Source of the DNA: Clostridia bacterium
Lineage (GTDB): Bacteria; Bacillota; Clostridia; TANB77; CAG-508
Assembly (NCBI GenBank): GCA_022794615.1
Contig: JAAWFD010000012.1
Location: forward strand, 1 to 48,266
Reading direction: 5' to 3'
Length of the DNA stretch: 48,266 nt
Made by a program: the position numbers and the translations under genes. Below are positions 28,678 to 37,407 of this stretch, one piece after another (position 1 is the stretch's first letter; the number at the start of each line of letters is the position of its first letter). Under the pieces are notes generated by a model, which worked only from the letters and a program-made list of their open reading frames with translations, made no database searches and was not told the origin of the DNA.

Positions 28678-29154
28678 CTAGTTTATGCTGTTACCCTTTA
28701 ACCAAGAAACTGATAATTTATTTTTTATCTCTTCTCTTGCCATTTCGTTTGTAATTTCATAATTTATTGGTGCTATTAAGAATATAGAATTAGATATTTT
28801 TTGTATATGCCCATTTAATGCATATACTCCTCCGCTAATAAAGTCTACTATTCTTCTAGCTACATCTTTGTTTACATATTCTAAATTTACTATTACTGAT
28901 TTTTTTTCTTTTAAAAACGAACAAATTTCTTCTGATTGTTCAAAAGTTGTTGGCTGAGATATTACCATTTTAATTGCTTGGTTTTGTGGCATTGCAAATA
29001 TTTTTTTCTTACCACCAAACAATTTTCTATCTTCTACCTCTTCATTTTCTTCTTCATCGAACTCATATATGTTGTTCTCTTCTTCATCTTCTTCAGGTTC
29101 TGCGGAATCCATTCCAAATAGTCCCCAAACTTTATCCATTATTGCTCCTGACAT
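28678..29154 (-). CDS. sepF: Cell division protein SepF
   Basis: 158 aa. An N-terminal amphipathic membrane-binding helix (GAIMDKVWGLFGM), an acidic linker (residues ~17-45, poly-Glu/Asp), and the C-terminal SepF domain with VISQPTTFEQSEEICSFLKE, NLEYVNKDVARRIVDFISGG and IFLIAPINYEI. SepF forms rings that anchor FtsZ to the membrane. AGGAGG is 7 nt upstream of the ATG, and a TTGACA-17-GATACT promoter precedes it. The neighbouring divIVA is co-transcribed. Confidence 0.95.
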   Translation of the reverse strand: MSGAIMDKVWGLFGMDSAEPEEDEEENNIYEFDEEENEEVEDRKLFGGKKKIFAMPQNQAIKMVISQPTTFEQSEEICSFLKEKKSVIVNLEYVNKDVARRIVDFISGGVYALNGHIQKISNSIFLIAPINYEITNEMAREEIKNKLSVSWLKGNSIN

Positions 29155-29200
29155 AAAAAAACCTCCTAAAATTTCTTATCTTTTTGTCTTTTACGCATAT

Positions 29201-29271
29201 AGTATCTCTTTTTTTTACATTTTTGTCAATACTTTTTATTGTTGTAATATAAACTTAATATTGGTGTAATA
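29201..29271 (-). promoter_or_regulatory. sepF promoter with two upstream TGTAATA boxes
   Basis: On minus: TATTACA (29271-29265), TATTACA 22 bp on (29249-29243), TTGACA (29229-29224), 17 nt, GATACT (29206-29201). A third partial box (TATTACG) overlaps the end of the preceding gene. The region aligns nearly base for base with the rsmD promoter. Confidence 0.65.
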
Positions 29272-29282
29272 TTTTCGTAATA

Positions 29283-30524
29283 TTATTCCACTAAATCGAA
29301 CTTTGGATATAATAAAATTTCATCATATAACTTTATTTTTTTGTATGTTGTTATTTCTTCTTTTGTGTAGCCTAGTTCTGATAATTCTATAGTTCTGTAT
29401 GATGTTATTATAGAATAATTTTCACTTGCTGTTTCTATTTTTACCAAGACCTTTTCTAGATACCCTAATCTTTGTCTTATTACATAATTCAAATTATTTT
29501 CATCTTGTATTATAGCTTGATTTGGTACTTTTAGCCCCTCATTACTCCACCATATTACTTCAACAGTTATTTTCCTATAATTCACTAAACTTTCTGTCTT
29601 TTTATTTATTTCAAATACTATTAATCTTTTATCTTCTTCTTCTTTTATATTTGATATTTTTGCATCTATTTCATCATTTGTCGATAATCTTAATTTTACC
29701 TTTTGTCCTACTTCAGCTCTTTGTGCTTCTTCTGAATCCATTACAATTGCTATATGGTATTTAAAATTATCTATAACTTTTCCTTTTTTTGTACTTGTAG
29801 CTACAATTTGTCCAGTTTTTAAATTGATTTCTTTTAGTAATTGTAAATTTATATTTTCTATATTATTAGAACTTAATGTTTCTTCTAGCCCATCAACTCT
29901 GTAAGATACAATTCCACTTATTGGTGCATTTACAGATATAGCGTTTTGTACTAATTGATTTTCATATTTTTTTCTTTCTTTTATTAGTTCTTTAATATAT
30001 GTACTTGTATTTGTTGAACTTTCTATAAAATTTATTTTCCTATCCAATAGCTTGTCTATATCTTTATTATATTCAGAAATCTCTTGAATATTACTTATTT
30101 TTTTTAAATCTTCAATTTTTTTATCAATTTGGTTTTCTATTAATTTAAGTTCTGAAGATACTATCATCTTTTCGGATTTTAGTGCTTCTTGTAGTTTTAA
30201 GTCTATTTCATTAATTTTATCGTTTAATTCTTGTTGATTTCCATTATAATATTGAAAAATTGCATTGTTTTTTGATACTTTTTCTCCTTCCGCCATTATT
30301 GGTACAATATCTCCTGTCATTTCTTGATTTTCAATTACGACTTCATTTCTTAATATATATCCAATGACAGTTTCTTCTTTATATATAGTTCCTTGATTTA
30401 CCAAATATATATCTGATTCATCTCCTATTAATAAATAAGCTATATATGATATATAAATTATCGCTATTAATATTATTATTGCAATAAATATTTTACGCTT
30501 ATTTATCTTTTTGCCAATTTCCAA
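29283..30524 (-). CDS. HlyD-family membrane-fusion-like protein (TTG start)
   Basis: 413 aa. A short cytoplasmic N-terminus, one membrane anchor (residues ~13-33, IFIAIIILIAIIYISYIAYL), a biotinyl-lipoyl-like half (GYILRNEVVIENQEMTGDIV), a coiled-coil hairpin (~80-185), then INAPISGIVSYRVDGLEE-type second half and beta-barrel (AQRAEVGQKVKLRLSTNDEI). Proteins of this type beside sepF are common in Clostridia but uncharacterised; there is no exporter ATPase nearby. The start is TTG at 30524; no SD is next to it, and the SD is upstream of a 27-nt hairpin mini-ORF in the same frame. Confidence 0.85.
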   Translation of the reverse strand: MEIGKKINKRKIFIAIIILIAIIYISYIAYLLIGDESDIYLVNQGTIYKEETVIGYILRNEVVIENQEMTGDIVPIMAEGEKVSKNNAIFQYYNGNQQELNDKINEIDLKLQEALKSEKMIVSSELKLIENQIDKKIEDLKKISNIQEISEYNKDIDKLLDRKINFIESSTNTSTYIKELIKERKKYENQLVQNAISVNAPISGIVSYRVDGLEETLSSNNIENINLQLLKEINLKTGQIVATSTKKGKVIDNFKYHIAIVMDSEEAQRAEVGQKVKLRLSTNDEIDAKISNIKEEEDKRLIVFEINKKTESLVNYRKITVEVIWWSNEGLKVPNQAIIQDENNLNYVIRQRLGYLEKVLVKIETASENYSIITSYRTIELSELGYTKEEITTYKKIKLYDEILLYPKFDLVE

Positions 30525-30530
30525 TTTCTT

Positions 30531-30557
30531 TTATGATGCAAATTTCGAAAATTGCAT
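30531..30557 (-). promoter_or_regulatory. Hairpin mini-ORF between SD and start of the hlyD-like gene
   Basis: AAAGGAGAAG is followed by a near-perfect palindrome ATGCAATTTTCGAAATTTGCAT, which as codons reads MQFSKFAS-stop (27 nt). Two codons later is the TTG start of the hlyD-like gene, in the same frame as the mini-ORF. Alternatives are a true start at this ATG with a recent nonsense codon, or reinitiation. Confidence 0.55.
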
Positions 30558-30602
30558 CTTCTCCTTTCTCTAAATTATAGATTTAAATTTATAATTTAAG
30601 AT

Positions 30603-31520
30603 TTATATATTTTCTAAAATTTGTTGTATATTATGTTCTTTTTTCTCCAATGCATCTAACCAAATAGTCTCCTTATTTTTCCTAAACCATGTTAATTGCC
30701 TTTTTGCATATCGTCGAGACTCCATTTTTATTTTTTCTATCATTTCTTCCTGTGTATATTCTCCTTGCAAATAGTCTACTACTTCTTTATATCCTAATCC
30801 TTGCATTGCCGTTGGAAATTCATTATATTTTCTTTGTAAATTATCAACTTCTTGTATTAGCCCTTTTTCAATCATTATATCAACTCTTTTGTTTATTCTT
30901 TCATATAGCTTTTCTCTATCCATATTCAATGCAAAAACTTTATAATTATATTTTACCTCGTTTTTTCTTGATTCTTCCTCTTGTTCTGTTTTTGTCTTTC
31001 CAGTTGCATGATAAATTTCTAATACTCTAATTATTCTTTTTTGGTCATTGGGACTAATTTTTTTCATTGCTTGACTGTCTATTTCATTTGCCTTGTTATA
31101 TAAAGCTTCTAGTCCTTGCGTTTCTATTATTCTTTCTAATTTTTTTCTATAATCTTCATCAATTTTTATATCATTATACTCTATTCCATATATCAGGCTG
31201 TCTATATATAATCCTGTTCCTCCAACTACAATTGGTGTTTTCCCTTTTTCTATTATTTCTTCTATTGCTTTTGTCGCATCATTTTTAAATTGTGCTACAC
31301 TATATCTTTGTTGTGGAGATATGTAATCCATTAAATAGTGCTTAATCCCTTGCTTTTCATCATCCTCTGGTTTTGCTGTTCCTATATTCATATCTTTATA
31401 TATCTGCATTGAATCTGCAGATACTATTTCTCCATCTATTTTTTTTGCAAGTTCTATTGATAATGCTGTTTTTCCTGACGCTGTTGGTCCACAAATTACT
31501 ATGACTTTTGGTTTTTGCAT
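30603..31520 (-). CDS. miaA: tRNA dimethylallyltransferase
   Basis: 305 aa. Adds dimethylallyl to A37 of tRNAs reading UNN codons. VICGPTASGKTALSIELAKK (P-loop), IVSADSMQIYKDMNIGTAKP, VVGGTGLYIDSLIYG and the C-terminal RRYAKRQLTWFRKN are canonical. The DMAPP donor comes from the MEP pathway (ispH is in this window). It follows mutL by 49 nt, as in many Firmicutes, but hfq does not follow. Its SD lies 31 nt upstream of the ATG with a hairpin mini-ORF between. Confidence 0.97.
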   Translation of the reverse strand: MQKPKVIVICGPTASGKTALSIELAKKIDGEIVSADSMQIYKDMNIGTAKPEDDEKQGIKHYLMDYISPQQRYSVAQFKNDATKAIEEIIEKGKTPIVVGGTGLYIDSLIYGIEYNDIKIDEDYRKKLERIIETQGLEALYNKANEIDSQAMKKISPNDQKRIIRVLEIYHATGKTKTEQEEESRKNEVKYNYKVFALNMDREKLYERINKRVDIMIEKGLIQEVDNLQRKYNEFPTAMQGLGYKEVVDYLQGEYTQEEMIEKIKMESRRYAKRQLTWFRKNKETIWLDALEKKEHNIQQILENI

Positions 31521-31523
31521 GTT

Positions 31524-31550
31524 TTAACTTATGTTAGTTTTTACTAACAT
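31524..31550 (-). promoter_or_regulatory. Hairpin mini-ORF between SD and start of miaA
   Basis: AAAAAGGAGGA leads directly into ATGTTAG-TAAAAA-CTAACAT (perfect 7-bp stem), reading MLVKTNIS-stop. One codon after the TAA is the miaA ATG, in the same frame. The arms ATGTTAG/CTAACAT are nearly identical to those before the 167-aa gene at 27322, 4 kb away, pointing to a common origin. Confidence 0.6.
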
Positions 31551-31569
31551 TCCTCCTTTTTATGTTTTA

Positions 31570-33909
31570 TTACTTTCTTGCAAATTTCCTTTCAATCTCA
31601 TATTTAGTCATTTTTATTGCTGTCGGTCTTCCATGCGGACATGTAAAAGGATTTGGTAATACTAATAACTTGTCCATAAGTTCCTTTATCTCTAACTCGG
31701 TTAATGCCATATTTGCTTTTACTGCTGCTTTGCATGCTACTGTTGCAATAAATCTTTCTTCTATTTCTTGTTTTGCTGTTCTTCCTAATGATGTAATTTC
31801 ATCTAATGCTTCTAAAAACATTTCTTTTGTTTCTAAATCTATACATATGTCAGGTACTCCTGATAATTTGATTGTATTTTCGCCAAATTCCTCTAATATA
31901 AATCCTGCTCTTTCAAATATTTGCATATTCTCTCTTGCTATTTCCATTTCTTTATGTGTTAATGTTATTATATCTGGTAATAACATCATTTGTGTTGCTG
32001 TTTGATTATTTGCATAATAATTCTTTTTTACTTTTTCGTATAATACTCTTTCATGTGCAGCATGTTGGTCTATTACATACATTTCTTCATTCATTTCTAA
32101 TATAATATAAGTATTAAATGCAATTCCTATTATTTTATATACTGGCTTTTCTAGTTCTGGTGTATTTTCAAACACTGATATGTTTTGGATATTTATTGAA
32201 CTTGGCATTTTTCCAAATGTTTTCATATACATCTCATCGAAATTATATTCTATTTGTTTTTCTTCTATTGTTTGTACTGGTTTATTTACTTGTGTTTCAT
32301 CACATTCTTCGATTATATATGGCAATTCCATATCTTGTTTCTCTATCTGTTTTAATTGTTCACTATCCTGATTTGTTTGTTGTATTTCATTTAATAATCG
32401 TACTATTTCTTCTTGTTGTATATTTTCAATTACTGCGTCATTATCGACTTCTTGCTGTTGTGTCTCACTTGCTAGTTGTTTTTCACTTTCTTGTTCTGTT
32501 CCATTTACTTCTTGCATTACATTTTCTTGTTGTAATATATATTCGTTTTTTGTTCCTTTTTCTTCTATTACGTTTTCCTGTTGTTCTATTCCATTTCCTT
32601 GCTTCGATTCCTCTTGTTGTCTAATTTTTGCTTGTTGCTCTCTATATAAAACTTCAACAATATTTGTTTCTTCATTTTGTTCAAAATCTGTTTCTTCACT
32701 TATATTTTGCATTGAGTTTAATTCTAAATTTTTGTCTAAATCTGAAAATTCTATGTCTTTTCTATTTTCTGATTTTTTATTGAACGATGGTAAAATTGAT
32801 AAAAAAGGATTTTTGGGTTTCATTTGATTTGTTATGCTTTCTTGTTCTATTTCTTGTTCTTCATTTAGTACTTCTTTTGGTATTACTTGTGTTTGACTAT
32901 ATATTGCTATATCTTGTGAATTGCCTTTTAATAATGTTTCTTTTATTGCATGATATACTGCTTTGAATATCTTGTCTTCTTGTTCAAATCTTACCTCTAG
33001 CTTAGCTGGGTGTACATTTACATCCACTTTATTTGGATTCATGTCTATATCTAGACTTAAGAAAGGGAATTTTCCTAGTGGTATCATTCCTTTAAATGCT
33101 TGTTCTGTTGCGGATTGTAATATTTTGTCTCTTACATATCTTTTATTTACAAAAAATATTTGTTGACTTCTATTTGATCTTGCAATTTCTGGTCTTCCTA
33201 CTATTCCTGTTATTCTTATATCTTCATATTGGTAATCTACATTTATTATTTTTTCTGCAACATCTTTTCCATATATACTGTATATTACAGTTTTTAAATC
33301 TCCATTTCCATTTGTTTGGATAACCGTTTTTCTTGAATTTATCAGTTTTATTGCAATTTCTGGATAGCTTTGTGCAATTCTTGTTACTACATCTTCTATA
33401 TATCCTGATTCTGTATAATCTTTTTTTAGAAATTTATATCTTACTGGCGTATTGTAAAATAGATTTCGTACAGTTATACTTGTTCCATTTGGGCAACCTG
33501 CTGTTTGTTTATCTAGTACATATCCTCCCTCTACTACTATCCTATATCCATTTTCCTGTTCTGCTGTTTTTGATACTAATTCTACATTTGCTATTGCTCC
33601 AATACTAGCTAATGCCTCGCCTCTAAATCCCATTGACTTTACTTCCGATAATTCACTAGCATTTCTTATTTTACTTGTTGCATGCCTTTCAAATGCCATC
33701 TCTAAATCATCTTCTGAGATTCCTCTTCCATTATCTGTAACTCGTATATATGATATTCCACCATTTTCTATTTCTATAGTTATATTTGTCGCTCCTGCAT
33801 CTATTGAATTTTCTATCATTTCTTTTATTACAGATGCAGGCCTTTCTATTACTTCTCCTGCTGCTATTTTATTGATACTTAACTCATCTAATAGTACTAT
33901 CTTTCCCAT
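31570..33909 (-). CDS. mutL: DNA mismatch repair protein MutL
   Basis: 779 aa, clearly longer than typical Firmicute MutL (~630). The N-terminal GHKL ATPase has ENSIDAGATNITIEIENGG, DNGRGI, MGFRGEALASIGAI and GTSITVRNLFYNTPVR. The C-terminal endonuclease domain keeps DQHAAHERVLYE and CPHGRP, so latent nicking activity is expected. Between them, about residues 350-560, is an enlarged Gln/Glu-rich low-complexity linker with repeated LQQENV/EQQENV-like units. The ATG abuts the stop of the preceding gene (TAAATG), so translation is coupled. No mutS is adjacent. Confidence 0.97.
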   Translation of the reverse strand: MGKIVLLDELSINKIAAGEVIERPASVIKEMIENSIDAGATNITIEIENGGISYIRVTDNGRGISEDDLEMAFERHATSKIRNASELSEVKSMGFRGEALASIGAIANVELVSKTAEQENGYRIVVEGGYVLDKQTAGCPNGTSITVRNLFYNTPVRYKFLKKDYTESGYIEDVVTRIAQSYPEIAIKLINSRKTVIQTNGNGDLKTVIYSIYGKDVAEKIINVDYQYEDIRITGIVGRPEIARSNRSQQIFFVNKRYVRDKILQSATEQAFKGMIPLGKFPFLSLDIDMNPNKVDVNVHPAKLEVRFEQEDKIFKAVYHAIKETLLKGNSQDIAIYSQTQVIPKEVLNEEQEIEQESITNQMKPKNPFLSILPSFNKKSENRKDIEFSDLDKNLELNSMQNISEETDFEQNEETNIVEVLYREQQAKIRQQEESKQGNGIEQQENVIEEKGTKNEYILQQENVMQEVNGTEQESEKQLASETQQQEVDNDAVIENIQQEEIVRLLNEIQQTNQDSEQLKQIEKQDMELPYIIEECDETQVNKPVQTIEEKQIEYNFDEMYMKTFGKMPSSINIQNISVFENTPELEKPVYKIIGIAFNTYIILEMNEEMYVIDQHAAHERVLYEKVKKNYYANNQTATQMMLLPDIITLTHKEMEIARENMQIFERAGFILEEFGENTIKLSGVPDICIDLETKEMFLEALDEITSLGRTAKQEIEERFIATVACKAAVKANMALTELEIKELMDKLLVLPNPFTCPHGRPTAIKMTKYEIERKFARK

Positions 33910-35502
33910 TTAAAAGTGTTTTCCTTTCTTTTTATCTGTTTGCATTATATCTTCTATTTTTTGTTCTATTGTTTTAGTATTCTCTATATTTTCTATTTTT
34001 TGGATATCTTCAGAATTTGATAGTTTTCCTGTCTTTGTTATATTCTCTATATTTCGTATTTTCATCATAATATCTTCAAAATTTATATCACTTTCTAAAT
34101 TATTTTCTGTTTTTATTACACTTTCAGTTTCTATACTTTTTTCTGTATCACTTTTAATTTCGTTTCCTAAGCTTGGCTCTTCTTCTATTTCATTATGCAT
34201 TTTAAATTCATTTTCCAAATTGTTATCTATTTCTTCATCTATATTTTTTGTTTCTTCTTTATTTGTTTTGTTTTTCGCTTTTTTCATTTTTGCTTTCATT
34301 ATGATGTATATTACTATTAAGATTATTATTACTACTAGTGCAGATATTATTGCTATTCTTTTTATCATTTCTTCTTTTTTTAGTTCGCCAAATATATTAT
34401 TTATTTCGTTTTGGTTTACTGTATTTTTCATTACTGTTACTTGGTAAGTTGCAATTACAGTATTTTCTGCATCATATACTATTAATGTTATTAGGTTTTC
34501 TCCGTTTTTTAAGTCTTCATTTCCTGCAACTACTACTCTATATTTGTCTGATGTTGTTTTTACATCTATTTCTAATGTTCTTAAATCTTCTTCTAATATT
34601 GCTTCATATTCATATATATTTGTATCAAATTCTGGCTTTAGTGTTATTCCTGCTATAGTTAATGTTTCTATTCCTTCTCCTGTCTTTGTTGAATCTGTTA
34701 CTTCATTATCTGTTGGCTCTTCTGGTACATCTGGCTGTTCATCTGTTGGATCTTCTACTGGTGGCTCTACTGGCGCTCCTTCTTCTTTTCTTGTTACTGT
34801 TATTGTGTATTTTTTTGTGTTTCCTGCTTCTGCTGTTACTGTTATTGTTATTTTGTTTGTTCCTACTTTTAGTCCACTTACTTTTCCATTGCTTACTTTT
34901 AGTCCTTTTTCTGCTGTTATGCTTACTGTTGATTTTGTGTCTGATTGTTTGTACCACACTTCTATTTCTTCTATATCATTTGGCACTGTTGCTACATAAC
35001 TTGTTCTGCTAGATTTGAAGTTATTAAAGTCATAATCTTTTGGATTTATTCCTAAATTACTTAAGTTAGCATTATTTGATTTTGTTGGTACCACAGGGTC
35101 ATTTTCTTCTGGTTTTGGGTCTGGTTGAACTGTTTTTTGATTTATATTAACTGTTGTTGACTTATTTATTTTTATTGTATTTCCGTTCTGGTCTGTAATA
35201 TCTCCTATTAAATATATTACATATGTTCCTACTTTTGATGTATCTAATTTAAGTGTATCAACAGTATTTCTTTCGCTTAAATCATCAGTTTGTGATGCAT
35301 ATCCTTTACTTGATATTCCTTCACCACTTACTTTTAAATTCCAAGCTGCTGCTGTAAAATTTACTGTTATTGATACATTATCTCCTACTTCTGCTGTTGC
35401 TTTTGTTGCTGTTATATCTGCACTTGCTGCTTCTACTTTAACTGTTCCTATAAATATGGCTAATATTATTCCAAATACAATTATTGATATTCTTTTTTTC
35501 AT
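33910..35502 (-). CDS. Cell-surface protein with cadherin-like beta-sandwich domains and C-terminal membrane anchor
   Basis: 530 aa. A signal peptide (MKKRISIIVFGIILAIFIGT, cleavage near VEAASA), an Ig-like domain (~25-125), and a cadherin-like domain with NLSNLGINPKDYDFNNF and KYTITVTRK (~145-235). A Pro/Glu/Asp-rich linker and a second, diverged cadherin-like domain (LTIAGITLKPEFDTNIYEYE, ~285-360) follow. A transmembrane helix at ~380-405 precedes a ~125-residue Glu/Asn-rich cytoplasmic tail. Such domains bind carbohydrate or pack against wall enzymes in clostridial surface proteins. The gene directly follows the frameshifted glucosaminidase, suggesting a joint cell-envelope role. Confidence 0.82.
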   Translation of the reverse strand: MKKRISIIVFGIILAIFIGTVKVEAASADITATKATAEVGDNVSITVNFTAAAWNLKVSGEGISSKGYASQTDDLSERNTVDTLKLDTSKVGTYVIYLIGDITDQNGNTIKINKSTTVNINQKTVQPDPKPEENDPVVPTKSNNANLSNLGINPKDYDFNNFKSSRTSYVATVPNDIEEIEVWYKQSDTKSTVSITAEKGLKVSNGKVSGLKVGTNKITITVTAEAGNTKKYTITVTRKEEGAPVEPPVEDPTDEQPDVPEEPTDNEVTDSTKTGEGIETLTIAGITLKPEFDTNIYEYEAILEEDLRTLEIDVKTTSDKYRVVVAGNEDLKNGENLITLIVYDAENTVIATYQVTVMKNTVNQNEINNIFGELKKEEMIKRIAIISALVVIIILIVIYIIMKAKMKKAKNKTNKEETKNIDEEIDNNLENEFKMHNEIEEEPSLGNEIKSDTEKSIETESVIKTENNLESDINFEDIMMKIRNIENITKTGKLSNSEDIQKIENIENTKTIEQKIEDIMQTDKKKGKHF

Positions 35503-35533
35503 TTTTATTCCTTTCTTGTGTAAACATTTTAAA

Positions 35534-37226
35534 TTATTTTATAATAAAATTACTATTTAATAATAAATGTCTTTGTATAATAAATAAATCTCCTGAATTT
35601 ATTTCTCCATCACCATTTGCATCCATCGCTTGTTTTACTTGATTACTTATGCTGTGTCCTGTTAATAAATATTTCTGTATACTAAATAAATCTCCTGAAT
35701 TTACTTCTCCATCGCCATTTGCATCTCCTAAAACTGATATTATATATGTGTCATTTACAATATATCCTGTTGCTAATAACATGCCTGAATTTATTATTAC
35801 TCCATTAACGTTTTTTACTACGATATTTTGACCTATTAAGTTTGCAATATCTTGTGATGTTACTCCTGGTACAACTGTAATACTTTTATTTGTATAATCT
35901 ACCTTAACTTTTTCATTCTTAACAATATTATTAGGTTGATCTGGCGTTTCTGGTGTTATAGGTACTAGATATAATTTATATTCAGGTAAATCATAATCAT
36001 ATGTTTCTCTTGCTACATATCCTTTTGTTCCATCTGCTTTCATTATATAGTCCCAATATGTTCCTCCAACTTTTTCTGTTGCCTTTTGTAATCTTGTAAC
36101 TATTTCATCTTTATATAAAAGTACTCCACTTATCTTTGTACCATTAGGTGACTCTCTAACACTAATTGTACTATTTACATTTACTCTTACTAAGTCTGAT
36201 GTTATTGTACCTGGATTTGATGTTGTATTTGGCTTTCTGCATATTTCGGATGGCATGTTTTCATATAATGGTATTATAAATGTATATGATGCTTCCATTT
36301 TTCCACTTTCTTGTAATGCCTGTCTGATTTTTACTCCCTCGTTTTGTGCTGCTAAGATATTTTGTTGATATTGATGCCAATATAGTCCATTTGTCTCTTC
36401 TACATCAAACTTCTTAAAATATATTGTATTTTGTCCTCTATTTATGTATCCATCTACAATAGTTGTCATTCCGCCCTCAATTGATTTTTCTAAGCTGTCC
36501 CATCCGTTTACTTTTTGCATATTCTAAACCATTTCTTATTACTTCATCTTTGTTACTTCCAGTTGCTCTTATGTTAAATATATTATAATATCCTTCATAT
36601 CCTGGGTATGTTCCTGATACTGTTGAGCCTCCATTTGGTCCTTGCTCTTGCAGAGCTAATGCTGCTAAGTAATATGCACTTACATTATATTGGCTAGATA
36701 CTGCTAATATTTTATTTATATATATTGGGTTGTCTAAAAATGTTCCTGATACCATTTGTTGTATTGAATTGTAGTCACATGGAATATATGTTAATTCCAT
36801 AAATTGAAATACATCTGAAGTGTTTATTGAATTCCTTGGATCTATCATATATTTTAACGCAATTTCTGATGCACAGCACCAATTTCCATTATCATATCTT
36901 TCATCTCCACATATTGCACATTTCCATTCTCCTTGCAAACTTGCTGATACTAGACTTCTTGGTGATGCTCCATGCCCTACATATTCATTTGCTATTACTT
37001 CATCTAATGTTAGTCCTGTATACAATACTTTAAAATTCCATGTTGGATGTTCATATTGTAATGCCTGTATCATTTGTTTTACACCTGGATATCTATTACT
37101 ATCTATCCCATTTATATCTCCACTTATTGTTTGAGTCGCTGCTTCTACATTATTTCCTAGTATTATATTGATTATTATAAATATAATTATAAATATTACA
37201 TATTTCAATATTTTTTTCACTTGCAT
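35534..37226 (-). pseudogene. Secreted glucosaminidase (GH73-like) with SH3 and dockerin-type repeats, interrupted by a frameshift
   Basis: The first part (37226 to ~36512) has a signal peptide (MQVKKILKYVIFIIIFIIIN), then a glucosaminidase domain with HPTWNFKVLYTGLTLDEVI, YLAALALQEQGPNGGS and YNIFNIRATG. After EYAK the frame shifts in a run of five A (36512-36516), and the second frame continues GWDSLEKSIEGG...GYINRGQNTIYFKKF as expected for one protein of ~560 aa. Next come an SH3-like domain (VRVNVNSTISVRESPNGTKI) and two dockerin-like calcium repeats (DANGDGEVNSGD, DANGDGEINSGD). The likely role is peptidoglycan hydrolysis at the cell surface. The second ORF has an ATG at 36520 but no SD. 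Whether this is a real mutation, phase variation or an assembly error cannot be told from one sequence. Confidence 0.82.
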
Positions 37227-37276
37227 CTTATTTTCTCCTTTTTTCTTTTTGTATTTTTTGTCATTTTTACGTGTAC

Positions 37277-37305
37277 AGTATATCATTTATGTTTTTTTTT
37301 ATCAA
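37277..37305 (-). promoter_or_regulatory. Promoter of the glucosaminidase-cadherin-mutL-miaA-hlyD unit
   Basis: On minus: TTGATA (37305-37300), 17 nt including an A8 tract, TATACT (37282-37277), about 50 nt before the ATG at 37226. Confidence 0.75.
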
Positions 37306-37365
37306 TAATTTATGCATATTTTTTATAGTAATTATGTGAATTTTTTGTAAATTTTTTAGGAATAT

Positions 37366-37400
37366 TAAAATAGTTATAAGTTCTCTAACTCTTATAACTA
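37366..37400 (-). terminator. Intrinsic terminator after recG
   Basis: On minus: TAGTTATAAG, 10-nt loop, CTTATAACTATTTT, immediately after the recG stop. It separates recG from the glucosaminidase unit. Confidence 0.8.
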
Positions 37401-37407
37401 TTTATGC

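Noticed and set aside
36477..36520. Programmed ribosomal frameshift in the glucosaminidase
   Set aside because: A -1 slip at the A-run meets a TAA at once, and a +1 or -2 slip has no known stimulatory context here; an indel is simpler.
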